In this document: in pieces, positions 21,059 to 30,928 of the stretch
Position numbering within the stretch: position 1 is the stretch's first letter
How the letters are laid out: the number at the start of each line of letters is the position of its first letter
Assembly: GCA_019648995.1 (NCBI GenBank)
Contig: BLXT01006999.1
Coordinates: 2,277,509 to 2,310,193 of the forward strand
Length of the DNA stretch: 32,685 nt
Source of the DNA: Plakobranchus ocellatus
Taxonomy: Eukaryota > Mollusca > Gastropoda > Plakobranchidae
Direction of reading: 5' to 3'
Translations under genes and position numbers: made by a program
The notes under the pieces: model-generated
Database searches by the model: none
Told to the model about the DNA's origin: nothing
The model's input: the letters and a program-made list of their open reading frames with translations, nothing else

Positions 21059-22260
21059 TCAGCCATAATGGTGTGTCACATTGTTACTGGTGTTAGCAAG
21101 ATGGTCAGGCTGGCTGCTTATTTCNNNNNNNNNNNNNNNNNNNNNNNNNNNNNNNNNNNNNNNNNNNNNNNNNNNNNNNNNNNNNNNNNNNNNNNNNNNN
21201 NNNNNNNNNNNNNNNNNNNNNNNNNNNNNNNNNNNNNNNNNNNNNNNNNNNNNNNNNNNNNNNNNNNNNNNNNNNNNNNNNNNNNNNNNNNNNNNNNNNN
21301 NNNNNNNNNNNNNNNNNNNNNNNNNNNNNNNNNNNNNNNNNNNNNNNNNNNNNNNNNNNNNNNNNNNNNNNNNNNNNNNNNNNNNNNNNNNNNNNNNNNN
21401 NNNNNNNNNNNNNNNNNNNNNNNNNNNNNNNNNNNNNNNNNNNNNNNNNNNNNNNNNNNNNNNNNNNNNNNNNNNNNNNNNNNNNNNNNNNNNNNNNNNN
21501 NNNNNNNNNNNNNNNNNNNNNNNNNNNNNNNNNNNNNNNNNNNNNNNNNNNNNNNNNNNNNNNNNNNNNNNNNNNNNNNNNNNNNNNNNNNNNNNNNNNN
21601 NNNNNNNNNNNNNNNNNNNNNNNNNNNNNNNNNNNNNNNNNNNNNNNNNNNNNNNNNNNNNNNNNNNNNNNNNNNNNNNNNNNNNNNNNNNNNNNNNNNN
21701 NNNNNNNNNNNNNNNNNNNNNNNNNNNNNNNNNNNNNNNNNNNNNNNNNNNNNNNNNNNNNNNNNNNNNNNNNNNNNNNNNNNNNNNNNNNNNNNNNNNN
21801 NNNNNNNNNNNNNNNNNNNNNNNNNNNNNNNNNNNNNNNNNNNNNNNNNNNNNNNNNNNNNNNNNNNNNNNNNNNNNNNNNNNNNNNNNNNNNNNNNNNN
21901 NNNNNNNNNNNNNNNNNNNNNNNNNNNNNNNNNNNNNNNNNNNNNNNNNNNNNNNNNNNNNNNNNNNNNNNNNNNNNNNNNNNNNNNNNNNNNNNNNNNN
22001 NNNNNNNNNNNNNNNNNNNNNNNNNNNNNNNNNNNNNNNNNNNNNNNNNNNNNNNNNNNNNNNNNNNNNNNNNNNNNNNNNNNNNNNNNNNNNNNNNNNN
22101 NNNNNNNNNNTAGCAAGATGATCAGGCTGGCTGCTTATTTCCCTCAGCCATAATGGTGTGTCACATTGTTACTGGTGTTAGCAAAACGGCCAGGTTAGCA
22201 GCTTATTTCCAGCAGTCTTAATGGTGTGCCACATTGTTACTGGTGTAGCAAGATAGCTGA
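21059..22260 (+). repeat. 68-bp minisatellite interrupted by an assembly gap
   Basis: Unit: cagccataatggtgtgtcac, attgttactggtgttagcaa, then gatg.tcaggctggctgcttatttc. Copies are visible at 21060-21124, 22111-22144, 22145-22212 and, more diverged, 22213-22258. The distance between matching points in the last two full copies is 68 bp. From 21066 to 22151 is 1085 bp, close to 16 periods, so the gap size is compatible with an unbroken array. It lies just after the PP2C 3' UTR or inside it. Confidence 0.85.
21125..22110. other. Assembly gap (986 N)
   Basis: Unresolved bases flanked on both sides by the same minisatellite unit. The gap was probably caused by the repeat. Open frames spanning the N run have no meaning. 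Confidence 0.98.
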
Positions 22261-25200
22261 TTGTTGTATTAGGTATGGTACAACTGGGCCTTTCAAACAT
22301 CTTTCAAATTACAAGTACCAGTTAAAAAGCTTCATATGATTTTTATTGGCCTCTCATCATGGGAATAATCCACATGCATGTATGCTGTTGAAAATGTTAA
22401 CTTCATATAAATAGTTCTCTCTTTAGCGACCGCCACATGTAGCTTGTTTTCTAATAATGTGTTTCTTACTTTGTGTATGTGTATGTGTCCATTGTGTGCC
22501 ATACATACGTGGGTGACCACACGTGGCATGCTGCTCTGTTTCAAATAGTCGAGTGATACTGTTAGGGATTCGTAGTCATCATCTCATACTTGTAAGTTAT
22601 TTTCATTCCACATTAGTGTATAGATTTATAGAGATGAAGATTTCAATGAGCAATATTGTACCATTGATACATATAATCTTAGAGACCTTGAAATACTTAC
22701 CATAGCTCTGTTTATGTTTATGTGTATGTGTGTGCATGCCCGAGATGCGAACTCAACTGACGATATACACCTGCATCTCTCCTGAGTCAAATGCTGCACA
22801 TGTTGACATCTTTGACCAAACACACACACCTCCACCCCATAGGCTTGTTGAACACCATTGGGGGAGAGGGGGTGCTCAGCTTGTTATATACGTATTAAAT
22901 ATATTATTGTCTATGTATACACTACAGTTATGGTGTTTTTCTGCCCAATGTCTTGTGTGGTAGATGACTTGGTTCCAACTGATGTAAACGACCTGGCTCG
23001 TGTCTCAGGTCCAGTCCGATTATCACTAAGCTTCATCATTAGCAGAGTTTAATCTCACTGTTGTATGCATACGTGTGTAGAGGAGGGTATAGGGGGAAGA
23101 AGCTACGGGGGTCTGTATCCACTCGCACATGAATCATTGCTCTGACAAGGTGACCATATCCGAGGTTAGAGCTATCAAGTCAAGAAATGTGTAACATGGC
23201 TACCTCTTTGTTTGATTTGTTTTCTTCTCCTCATGTTGAGAGTAGTGTTTTTGCCAGGGCGCTGCATTTGTATTGTTGTGATTCTACAAGAATACTGTCA
23301 TATGGTAATTTTGTAAATGTTCGAATTAGGCCAGGAGTTGTCAGGAAGGCACTGTTGTAATATCTTACTCGCTGGCTCCATGGCGGAGCGAACACTAAAA
23401 TGGAACTATTTTGAGAGTCTATGTGTGTGTGTGTGTGTGGCTGCGTCGACTCATTCTTAGTTTTCATTAATTTTTTTGCCTTTTTTGTTATTTAAAATCC
23501 CTTTTAGAGTGTCTGGTGTCAAAAGAGTACAAAATTTTTTGAAGAAACCAAAAGGTGACCTATACATATTAAAGACATTTTCAGTTTTGTTTCTTTCTTG
23601 TTTTGTCCTTTTTCTTTGTGTATTTATGGTGAGGGTGACCCTGGTGTGTGTATGATCGGCAGTTACTGTAGCTCTACTCATTTTCATTGTACTACAATAC
23701 AATTACAGATATAGCGCTTTATTATCATTATCATTGTATTCAAAAATACTCTTAAGTCATTTCTACTGAACTAGTTTTAACAAGAACCCAGTTCCTGTAA
23801 TGTTTAGTAATTTTAACCCTGATCATATTTCTGGGGTAAAAAAAGTTTTGGATACGTAAAGGTCACTTTTTTAATATCAAGTGATCTTCATATATTATGA
23901 ACTTCTTTCTCTTCAGTATACATGAAAAAATTATTTGTGTCTATGAAATTCTTTGTTCAAAGGAGAGAAAATAAGTTGGTTTTTTTTTTTAATTGACCCT
24001 TGGTCAGTTCTCACATCGGCCAATTTTGAGAAAAGAGTATACCCTTATAGTTGTTCATTCCATTCCTTCCCCTCCCCAAGATCAAGAAAGGCCTAGTGCT
24101 TTCTATGTAATGGGGGCAATGTGATCTTCTGCATTACTATAAGTACAACATCTACAACCCCTGTTTAGAAATGCATATATTCGCACATTGCTTATTCTTA
24201 AACTATAAACTACTATAAATAATATTGGTCGTCAAAGCTATGCTTCCAGTACATGATCCCTATCTCCAGATGTGACAGTCTGCAGAAAGCCACATTTAGT
24301 CCCTGACCTAACCTTTTTTATAAAAAAAAATGTCACTTTTACACTAAAAAGCTCCAAAGCAAATGTATGGAACATGAATCACCACACCACAACCCAGTGT
24401 ATGAATTGCAACAGAGAAAAAAAGCTGCCCTTTTAATGTGTAAAAATATCTAATCGGGAGCTCCCAAAATTTTTTCACGTACACATTTTTGGAAAATGAT
24501 ATTTAAACTAGAACTAGGCATGGTTAGGGCATGTGTTTTGAAATGTGACACATGTTACCATGACAATAAAGAACCTGTTTAAATTGTTTTTAAGATACAA
24601 AACATCACCAAAAATAAACATTAATAATACAAAGATAAAAACATGACTACACTGTGACTAAGCTCATACTAGTAATAGATTCATTTTAAAATCCTATTGT
24701 ACATCAGATTCTTCAATCAAGGTGTGAGCCATGTTAGTTACATGACATCAATTGAATGACTGAATTTTATTCTTATTTCTATGTGCTTGGAAATGTCTGA
24801 AGAATTATAGATGGACTCTTACAAATGAACACCGTATAGAGTTAAACAAAAAATTGAATAAGAGGGACAAAAGTGACATTATATAATCTTTACAAAAACT
24901 GTTTATCTGGCAAAATGTGATGACTGTTACCATGACATTAAGAAACGATGCACGTTACACTTACAGTGCGAACATTTGCCATGGAAAGGTTAAAAAATCT
25001 TTTATGCCCAAGGCTGCTCCTAACCATCAATGGTCTTAAAAGAAAAAGATAAAATTTCTTTTAAGCAAGTTTTTATCCAAACCCCACTGTATAAATTAAT
25101 ATTATAATTATTATTATTTTCTATGACTAATATAAGCAACTGAATTACTCTAAAGACAATATTTGACATGGGAAACTAGAATTATACCAAGTAACAATTT

Positions 25201-26340
25201 GTACGGACAATATGTTGAAATTGATAAATTATATTTCTTTTGAGACAAATATTTAATACTTTTGCTTATTTATCATAAAGAAATTCTCTGAGGAACAAAT
25301 GAAGTAATGAACCAACGTCATGAGTTGGACCCGGCCATAAATTTTCAAGCGCAAAAGACCCTAACAATAATATAGCTATGCAAATAAAATGTGTAGTAGT
25401 ATGTTTTATGGTACAAGTTTACAATGTGTAACTGATTCCACTCTTATTTGCTTTATAAATCAAACATTATTAATGACACAATAAAACTTAACAGGTTTCC
25501 TCAACAAGAACCCTTATAGATTATTTCCACAAAAATGTAGTATTTGCAAAAATTAGCCACATGTATGCCTACACTATAAGGTATGCCAATAAGTTTGCAA
25601 TTTAAGAACAGATAATAAATGTACCTGTAACTGGTAGTTTGTACACGTAGAACCTAAAATTGGAAACAAATTTCGAACATTGTAAAATCAACATTTTTAT
25701 AAGTAAATCTCAAGACTAATGACTGACATTGTTTTCTTCTCCAAATGCTGACATCTCACTCGATATTTCTAATTAGACTGGCCTAAAGACTTGGCAATCT
25801 TCCTCTGCCAACCTTACCAGATTCCTATGTAACTTGTAAGTCCAGTCCCTTACCTGCTGAATCTTCTTTCTTCGCACTTAAAATTTTTAGGATAAATAGT
25901 CGTGATCCACTTTTTTTTTTTTAAGGACGAAAAGCTAAAAACAGCACGTAATCAAATGAAAAACAAAGCAGCAAGCATTCATAGAAACCACTGTCTCAGT
26001 GTCTGCTCTGATTCACGGTGAGTCAATTTTGGAGAAAGGAGGTCTAGAGGGACCAAAATCACGTGGGTAGATATATATCTATGCGACTTCGAGTTGAAGA
26101 TGGGGCATCACCTTAAGCCGTATAAGTACAAATAACAATAAGAAAACTAAAGCGAGCTGACCAGGTTGCTTGTAATTTTTTTTTGTAACGCGTTTTAGTA
26201 AAGTAATGACTAATGTTTATACATAATGTATATGAAAAAGGGATGAAGTTCATCACTGAGATTACTACTTTTCGATTTATTAAAAGGACAATACATAAAA
26301 ATAGATGATTTCACAATGCCATTAAGCTACACCAAAATCA
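22261..26340. other. AT-rich region, no gene recognised
   Basis: About 4 kb without recognisable coding exon or RNA gene. It includes short GT-rich patches (for example 23421-23439) and two loosely similar segments containing TGTTACCATGACA near 24556 and 24929. Canonical + strand polyadenylation hexamers appear only from about 24565 on (AATAAA at 24565-24570, about 24612, 25384 and 25476). This region may contain distal PP2C 3' UTR. Confidence 0.45.
24565..24570 (+). terminator. First canonical AATAAA downstream of the PP2C stop
   Basis: The hexamer lies in tgacaataaagaacctg. It is about 4.5 kb after the stop codon. Whether it is used is unknown; nearer variant signals exist. Confidence 0.2.
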
Positions 26341-26900
26341 ATGTACGAGCACTGCAAAAACATCAGCGAGGATGCCGTTGACTGTAGAGCATTGCCGAAA
26401 TTTGCTGGCTGGTGCAGCAAGGGCGCAGTGAGGGACTTGAAAACTGGCGTTCAGCAACAGCGCAAACAGTAGAATCTTGCAGCAACGTTTTCTTCCAGCT
26501 GCGGCACGACATCAACGGAGGACACACTGCATCCCAGTAACGCTTCCATTACCGGAGCGCCAACACCTGATACTATAGACATAGTATACCCTACGCTATA
26601 CACTATGATGGTGAGGCAGACTGCGTGATGAGCTGGCGAAGATGGTGAATCTAGAGATCATAACAAAAGTAATGCCCCTCAAGCCAAGCATCTGATTGTG
26701 CAGCAGTCTAAAAGACGGGCGGCTCCAATCGTGGGAACATTGATGATCGACTACGGTCGGACACTCAATGAATAAAATAATACAGTGATTGTATTCGACC
26801 CTCATCCCGTGATCCCACATGTCGATGTGTTCTAATCCAAGATATGGAGAAAGAAAGGCACTTTTCTGAAAACCTGTCCTGAGTAAAGGCAACTGGCAAT
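26341..26900 (-). other. GC-richer island with two short minus-strand open frames, unidentified
   Basis: Base composition rises clearly above the flanks. On the minus strand, one frame of 98 codons (26892-26596) contains CSHDWSRPSFRLLHNQMLG. A second (26657-26451, with an ATG at 26582) contains SGVGAPVMEALLGCSVSSVD and ends YCLRCC before a TGA at 26453-26451. A possible acceptor, atgatctctag, precedes the second. I recognise neither. It may be an exon or exons of an unknown minus-strand gene, a long non-coding RNA or a transposon relic. Confidence 0.25.
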
Positions 26901-27168
26901 TCGATGTTTATTGTTTGTCAATGTCAAGAATATGTTCCTAACCTAGAAACGACATTGTGCCAACGGACCATATCTTTTTTCGTCTGATAAACACACAGCA
27001 ACTTCGAATCATGATAAAACCTATTGTCTACAATAGTACTACTTGAACTCAGGTCTTGTCTCTCTCGGGCTATTTTTTATGTGCTCTGTATGTATGTGTA
27101 TGACAGTGCATATTAGATCTAATAATTTCGTGTTCATTAAATATGTATAATCAATAAACAGTTCTTAC
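26901..27168. other. AT-rich spacer, nothing recognised
   Basis: No coding signal, repeat or RNA gene was noticed. AATAAA occurs near 27153 on the + strand. Confidence 0.4.
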
Positions 27169-27280
27169 GGTAAAGAATCGAATTACAATGTGCTTACATT
27201 ATGCAGACAAAAAATAGAAATCGCCAATGGAATGTGAGTTTATTGAAGAAGCCAGTGCTTTACTTTATGGATAAGACTTA

Positions 27281-27281
27281 C

Positions 27282-27357
<76 letters not shown>
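27281..27357 (+). repeat. CTGT then CT microsatellite
   Basis: About seven CTGT units run into CT units with one TT interruption at about 27325. This is the CT part of block A of the local duplication. Confidence 0.9.
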
Positions 27358-27360
<3 letters not shown>

Positions 27361-27622
27361 AACCCCCCTCCACCCCCCTCTCTCTCTTTATCTCCCCCCT
27401 TCCAAATTTCTTTCAATGCAGCTGTGAAATGGACTGGTCAGAAGTAAAAGAATAAAAAGACAGCAGTAGCAACAACAACCAAGGACGCAAGCAAATTGCA
27501 ACACTTTTAACAATTTTATAACCGTAAAGAATCAACTTAGCAGTGCGTTCAGATAGACGGCAGACAAAAAATTGAATACCTGCCTATTGAAGAATATTTA
27601 AAGCCTTTCTTCATGGATAGAT

Positions 27623-27626
<4 letters not shown>

Positions 27627-27694
<68 letters not shown>
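27627..27694 (+). repeat. (CT)34 microsatellite
   Basis: An uninterrupted CT run of 68 nt, followed by interrupted CTTT and TCTCTAT units to about 27760. This is the CT part of block B. The Leu-Ser repeat frames across it are artefacts. Confidence 0.92.
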
Positions 27695-27700
<6 letters not shown>

Positions 27701-28004
27701 ATCTCTTTCTTTTCTCTTTCTCTATCTCTTTCTTTTCTCTTTCTCTGTCTCTTTCCCTTCCCCATCTCTCTCCCCTTCTTTTTCAATGCAGGCTGTGGTT
27801 AAAATCTGATGGAATGAGTCAGGAATAAAAGAAGAAAAAGGCAATAAAAACCGAAACAGCAACGACAAAAACAAGAACAAGCAAGTAAAGGAATTGTTTC
27901 AGGAATCTTTCTTGGCTTAGGGGATGGTCTTTTAGCAGCCAATGTATGTGGAGAATTGGGCCACAGTCTATATGACAATCGAGAAGGCTGTGGTTGGGCA
28001 TGTC

Positions 28005-28250
28005 GAAATTTGTTGGAACAACTTTCAAACGTTTGAGCTGAATTTTCTTTGGGGTTGCGAACTGAGAGTCTTCAAAATGCAAAGCACAAAGAACATTGCC
28101 GTTAAACAAAGCCTGCACATTTTTGTTCAAGAAATCAACACGACCACAGTTTATCACCCACTTTCTACACCTCCCTTCATCTTTAGGGAATCTGAAGAAT
28201 GATAAGTGAGGTCTGCTGACTCAGTTATTTGAGAAGCTGAGCACCACATA
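28005..28250 (-). pseudogene. Damaged THAP zinc-finger domain
   Basis: THAP domains are C2CH DNA-binding zinc fingers found in THAP proteins and in P-element-type transposases. Read on the minus strand from 28250 to 28005 (82 codons), the frame gives YVVLSFSNN, a TGA stop (28223-28221), VSRPHLSFFRFPKDEGRCRK, W, VINC..., then NGNVLCALHFEDSQF and RLKVVPTNF. Seen clearly: the FxFPKD block, the invariant Trp, the C-x2-H pair (CALHF) and the AVPT-like VVPTNF end. The first zinc pair (C-x2-4-C) is missing in all three frames; the expected pattern CVVxGCSNN appears as YVVLSFSNN. With the in-frame stop this suggests a pseudogene. After VVPTNF a frameshift seems likely, since another frame continues KRPSPKPRKIPE near 27934-27899. 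An alternative is that an upstream exon supplies the first cysteines. Confidence 0.72.
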
Positions 28251-28251
28251 C

Positions 28252-28450
28252 CTGTTTCTTTTTTCTTCAGAGTCTTGGTAGTTTCATATGCACTAAGATC
28301 AACATCAAGTTCAAATGCACCGCCATTGTGATTGACAACCATGTCTTGCTCACGCAGATTACTTAGATCTATTTCATTGTCTGTAGCTGTAACACATGCA
28401 TATGAGTGAATATCCAAGTCCATTTGATGCTCAACATCAATATAATCCAT
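28252..28450 (-). CDS. Possible small acidic coding exon, function unknown
   Basis: From an ATG at 28450 the minus-strand frame reads MDYIDVEHQMDLDIHSYACV and continues with TDNEIDLSNLREQDMVV, HNGGAFELDVDLSAYE and TKTLKKKET. At ACAG|GTATGT (intron start 28251) there is a strong donor. The peptide is acidic with a basic end. It is in a different frame from the THAP relic that begins right after the donor, and if unspliced it runs on to a stop at 28156-28154. It could be the first coding exon of a minus-strand gene, or a relic. A possible internal acceptor (catgtgttacag) lies around 28400. I do not recognise the family. Confidence 0.3.
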
Positions 28451-28462
28451 TTCACACCACAA

Positions 28463-28564
28463 TTATGCAAAATGAAGCAGTAATTTGTATTATCAAGACT
28501 GGCTGCCTTCTTTAATTTGTTTATAATCAAGCACCGCGCGAAAATCAACTGAAAACACAACATA
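28463..28564. other. Short spacer between the acidic frame and the minisatellite
   Basis: No feature was noted beyond a short CpG-containing patch (gcaccgcgcg near 28531-28540). Confidence 0.3.
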
Positions 28565-28980
28565 CTAGCATCTCCACACTCCACACGACGCAGCGAGTGA
28601 GCAGCTAGCATCACACTCCACACGTTGCAGCGAGTGAGCGGCTAGCATCACACTCCACACGCACAGCGACTGAATGGCTAGCACCACACTTCACACGACA
28701 CAGCGACTGAGCGGCTAGCATCACACTCCACACGCACAGCGACTGAACGGCTAGCAGCACACTCCACACGACACAGCGACTGAGCGGCTAGCATCACACT
28801 CCACACGCACAGCGACTGAATGGCTAGCAGCACACTCCACACGACACAGCGACTGAACGGCTAGCACCACACTCCACACGACACAGCGACTGAACGGCTA
28901 GCAGCACACTCCACACAACACAGCTACTGAACGGCTAGCAGCACACTCCACCCGCACAGCGCCTGAACGGCTAGCAGCGC
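28565..28980 (+). repeat. ~36-bp minisatellite, about 11.5 units
   Basis: Unit: ACTCCACACGACACAGCGAC then TGAACGGCTAGCAGCAC, with every full unit keeping the palindrome GCTAGC. Units come in two forms, one with ACACGACACAGCG and one shorter with ACACGCACAGCG. In the middle they alternate, giving a dimeric higher-order repeat of about 72 bp. The outer units are more diverged. The array is GC-rich compared with its flanks. Confidence 0.92.
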
Positions 28981-30276
28981 GTGCATGTTTATAATCTGAC
29001 GCGCACTTCTGTTGTTACTAAGCCACACAGGCCGCAACGGAAATAGGGGCTTTGTCTGCTGTTGCAGCGTAAGCGTATTTTATCTTTTGGGTTTTAGTTC
29101 CTAGAAGAAGAGAGGACAAAAATACATTTTTTTGCAAAGGGGTGCTGAATCAAAGCACATTGTTTCTCGTATCCTTTTTGTTTTTTGTTTTCATATTTTC
29201 CAAGTGTGAAGTTCACTTCTAATCTCTCCTCCAACGAACTCTCATGGTTTTGAACTCTCATATGACCTTGATCATGTGTGTTTCCACAAGTATAAAATCA
29301 AATGAATAAAGCGATGTATTATATATTTTTATATTATTTTATAGTAACACAATCGCAAATCAACCGATACTTCAAATGCCCTCCATGTTGTCTGTCCCTT
29401 GTTTCTCTCTGGTATTTCACCTTTCTCTCGGTGGTCAGAAAGAGTTCGTTCTAGTCTGGCTTTGAAAAATGAACCTCTAAGTCACCTTTATCTTATGTGA
29501 AATCTCGATCATATTTCGATCATTATGTGTGTTAGCACAAAATAACATCCGAAATTCAATACCCTGCAAATTTTTCTTTTTACTTAACATTTTTGCAGTA
29601 GGCCTAGAACTGGTTTCAGTGTGCGAATGCATTTGGGCTAAAAAGAGTTCTTACTTTTTAACGCGCTTAGGAATAAATGGGAAAGATGACAACACATGAA
29701 ACATTAAAAAAAGGGTAAAATCAAGGATTTAAAAGATGCAATGGCAATCTAATATAATAATAATGAAGCAAGCGAAACTGTAGCCAACTCGAAATCAGAT
29801 TTAGCAGTTCTTATAACAATAACAAATTGACATAAAACTGCTTCTCATTCACATGGCTTCATCTGTACGGGAAGAAAGTACTATTTAAGCACAGTTTGTT
29901 TTTTTGCTTTTTTGGCAACATAGTAAAACTACTTCTTACCGAACTTATGAAGCCACATGAAGGCGAAGCATTTAGATGTCCATTTGCTTCTGCTCAAGGC
30001 TATAAGTACTGTTTATATAATGGTTTCTATTATCAAACTATTTTTTCCTTCTTTACTTAACAAGCTTAAGGGAGAGAGAGCTGTCTGTATGAAACTAAAA
30101 TAGATTCAGGCATTGTTTAAGAAAGATTCCTTAATATTATTCAGCCATAAAGTCTCTTATTCTGCAGACACTTTGTGGATGTAAAAATAATGAATTATGT
30201 TTCTTTGATGAGATGAATATCACTTTCATATCAAATTCAGTTCAGGTTCTTACATACAAGATTGTTTAGTTTGTAC
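28981..30276. other. AT-rich region, no gene recognised
   Basis: No coding exon or RNA gene was identified. Two loosely similar segments (about 29225-29310 and 29465-29560, both with CGATCAT/TGATCAT and ATGTGTGTTWSCACAA) may be an old duplication. Confidence 0.4.
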
Positions 30277-30374
30277 CTTTGGATGACCAAGTCTGTCTCA
30301 ACAATGAAGGCAGCAGTCGGATGCAGATGCTCCATACAGCCGTGCAGCTTCCACTGTCTCCGGTGTGTAACATG
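30277..30374 (-). CDS. Candidate internal exon of an unknown minus-strand gene
   Basis: On the minus strand a 98-nt segment lies between a good acceptor (tgtttttcttctag, AG at 30376-30375) and a good donor (CCAAAG|GTACAA, intron from 30276). Its base composition is clearly GC-richer than the surrounding DNA. Two frames are fully open: one contains RQWKLHGCMEHLHPTAAFIV and the other GDSGSCTAVWSICIRLLPSL. The third reads CYTPETVEAARLYGASASDC and then reaches a stop, which would suit a terminal exon. I recognise no family and cannot choose the frame. It might belong to the same transcription unit as the acidic frame at 28252-28450. Confidence 0.4.
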
Positions 30375-30834
30375 CTAGAAGAAAAACATTAAGAAGGAAA
30401 ATACATTTTAAAAAAATACCATCTTACATGCGCTCGGATTTATACACTAATTGTTTACATTTCTCGACTATGGAACATCAGAAATATGTGCATAGTAAAA
30501 TAGGAAATGGTGCAAAAAGATGAGAGTAAAAACACATAAATATCACTAAGAGAGCCGTGGTCTGAATGAGCGGACCCACGCCTCAGAGCACGCCAGAAAA
30601 GACCCAACAATAGCGTCATTTTCATGCTCAACACAAAATAGTACTAGAAATATATAATAAATCTTACTCTTAGGTTCTCAAAGATAATTAACTTAATAAT
30701 ACATTGACGACTAAAAACAAAAAGTTAAACCCCTATCATTAATGAATTATTTAATAGGAAAACCATTGTTTTGAAGCAAGTTCCTATTGGAGAGACTATC
30801 TTCTATTTTCAAATTTGAAAAAAGGAACTAAAAT
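30375..30834. other. AT-rich spacer, nothing recognised
   Basis: Probable intron if the candidate exon at 30277-30374 is real. No repeats or RNA genes were noticed. Confidence 0.35.
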
Positions 30835-30919
30835 CAACAATGTTTTATCATCATCAAAGAAAATCTTAGTGCGATGGACATGCACTAACATTTTCTTTGA
30901 TGATGATAAAACATTGTTG
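30835..30919. repeat. Near-perfect 85-nt hairpin (38-bp arms, 9-nt loop)
   Basis: The outer arms 30835-30864 and 30890-30919 are perfectly complementary over 30 bp. After one C/C mismatch (30865/30889) a further 7 bp pair (TTAGTGC 30866-30872 with GCACTAA 30882-30888) around the loop gatggacat. The 11-mer TGGACATGCAC occurs both at the loop (30875-30885) and just after the right arm (30918-30928). That direct repeat suggests the right arm arose by template switching during replication. Alternatives are a small palindromic MITE or a hairpin small-RNA precursor. Confidence 0.9.
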
Positions 30920-30928
30920 GACATGCAC

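Larger units (their letters stand above)
27169..27890 (+). repeat. Diverged ~354-bp tandem duplication built around CT microsatellites
   Basis: Block A (about 27169-27500) and block B (about 27523-27890) share the same order of parts: GTAAAGAATC (27170 and 27524), GCAGACAAAAAAT, ATTGAAGAA, TTYATGGATA, a CT microsatellite, a C/T-rich stretch, TTTCAATGCAG, a short unique piece, GAATAAAA, and an A/C-rich tail with CAGCAACRACAA. Block A's microsatellite is CTGT units (27281-27310) then CT to 27357. Block B has about 34 uninterrupted CT units (27627-27694) followed by interrupted CT. Divergence between the blocks is high, so the duplication is old. Confidence 0.75.

Noticed and set aside
21053-22153. 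Frames of over 300 codons across 21053-22153
   Set aside because: They consist almost entirely of unknown residues from the N gap.
27201-27828. Leu-Ser-rich proteins around 27201-27455 and 27613-27828
   Set aside because: They are translations of CT microsatellites.
28565-28980. CRISPR array
   Set aside because: The ~36-bp units are contiguous with no unique spacers, and the window is eukaryotic; this is a minisatellite.
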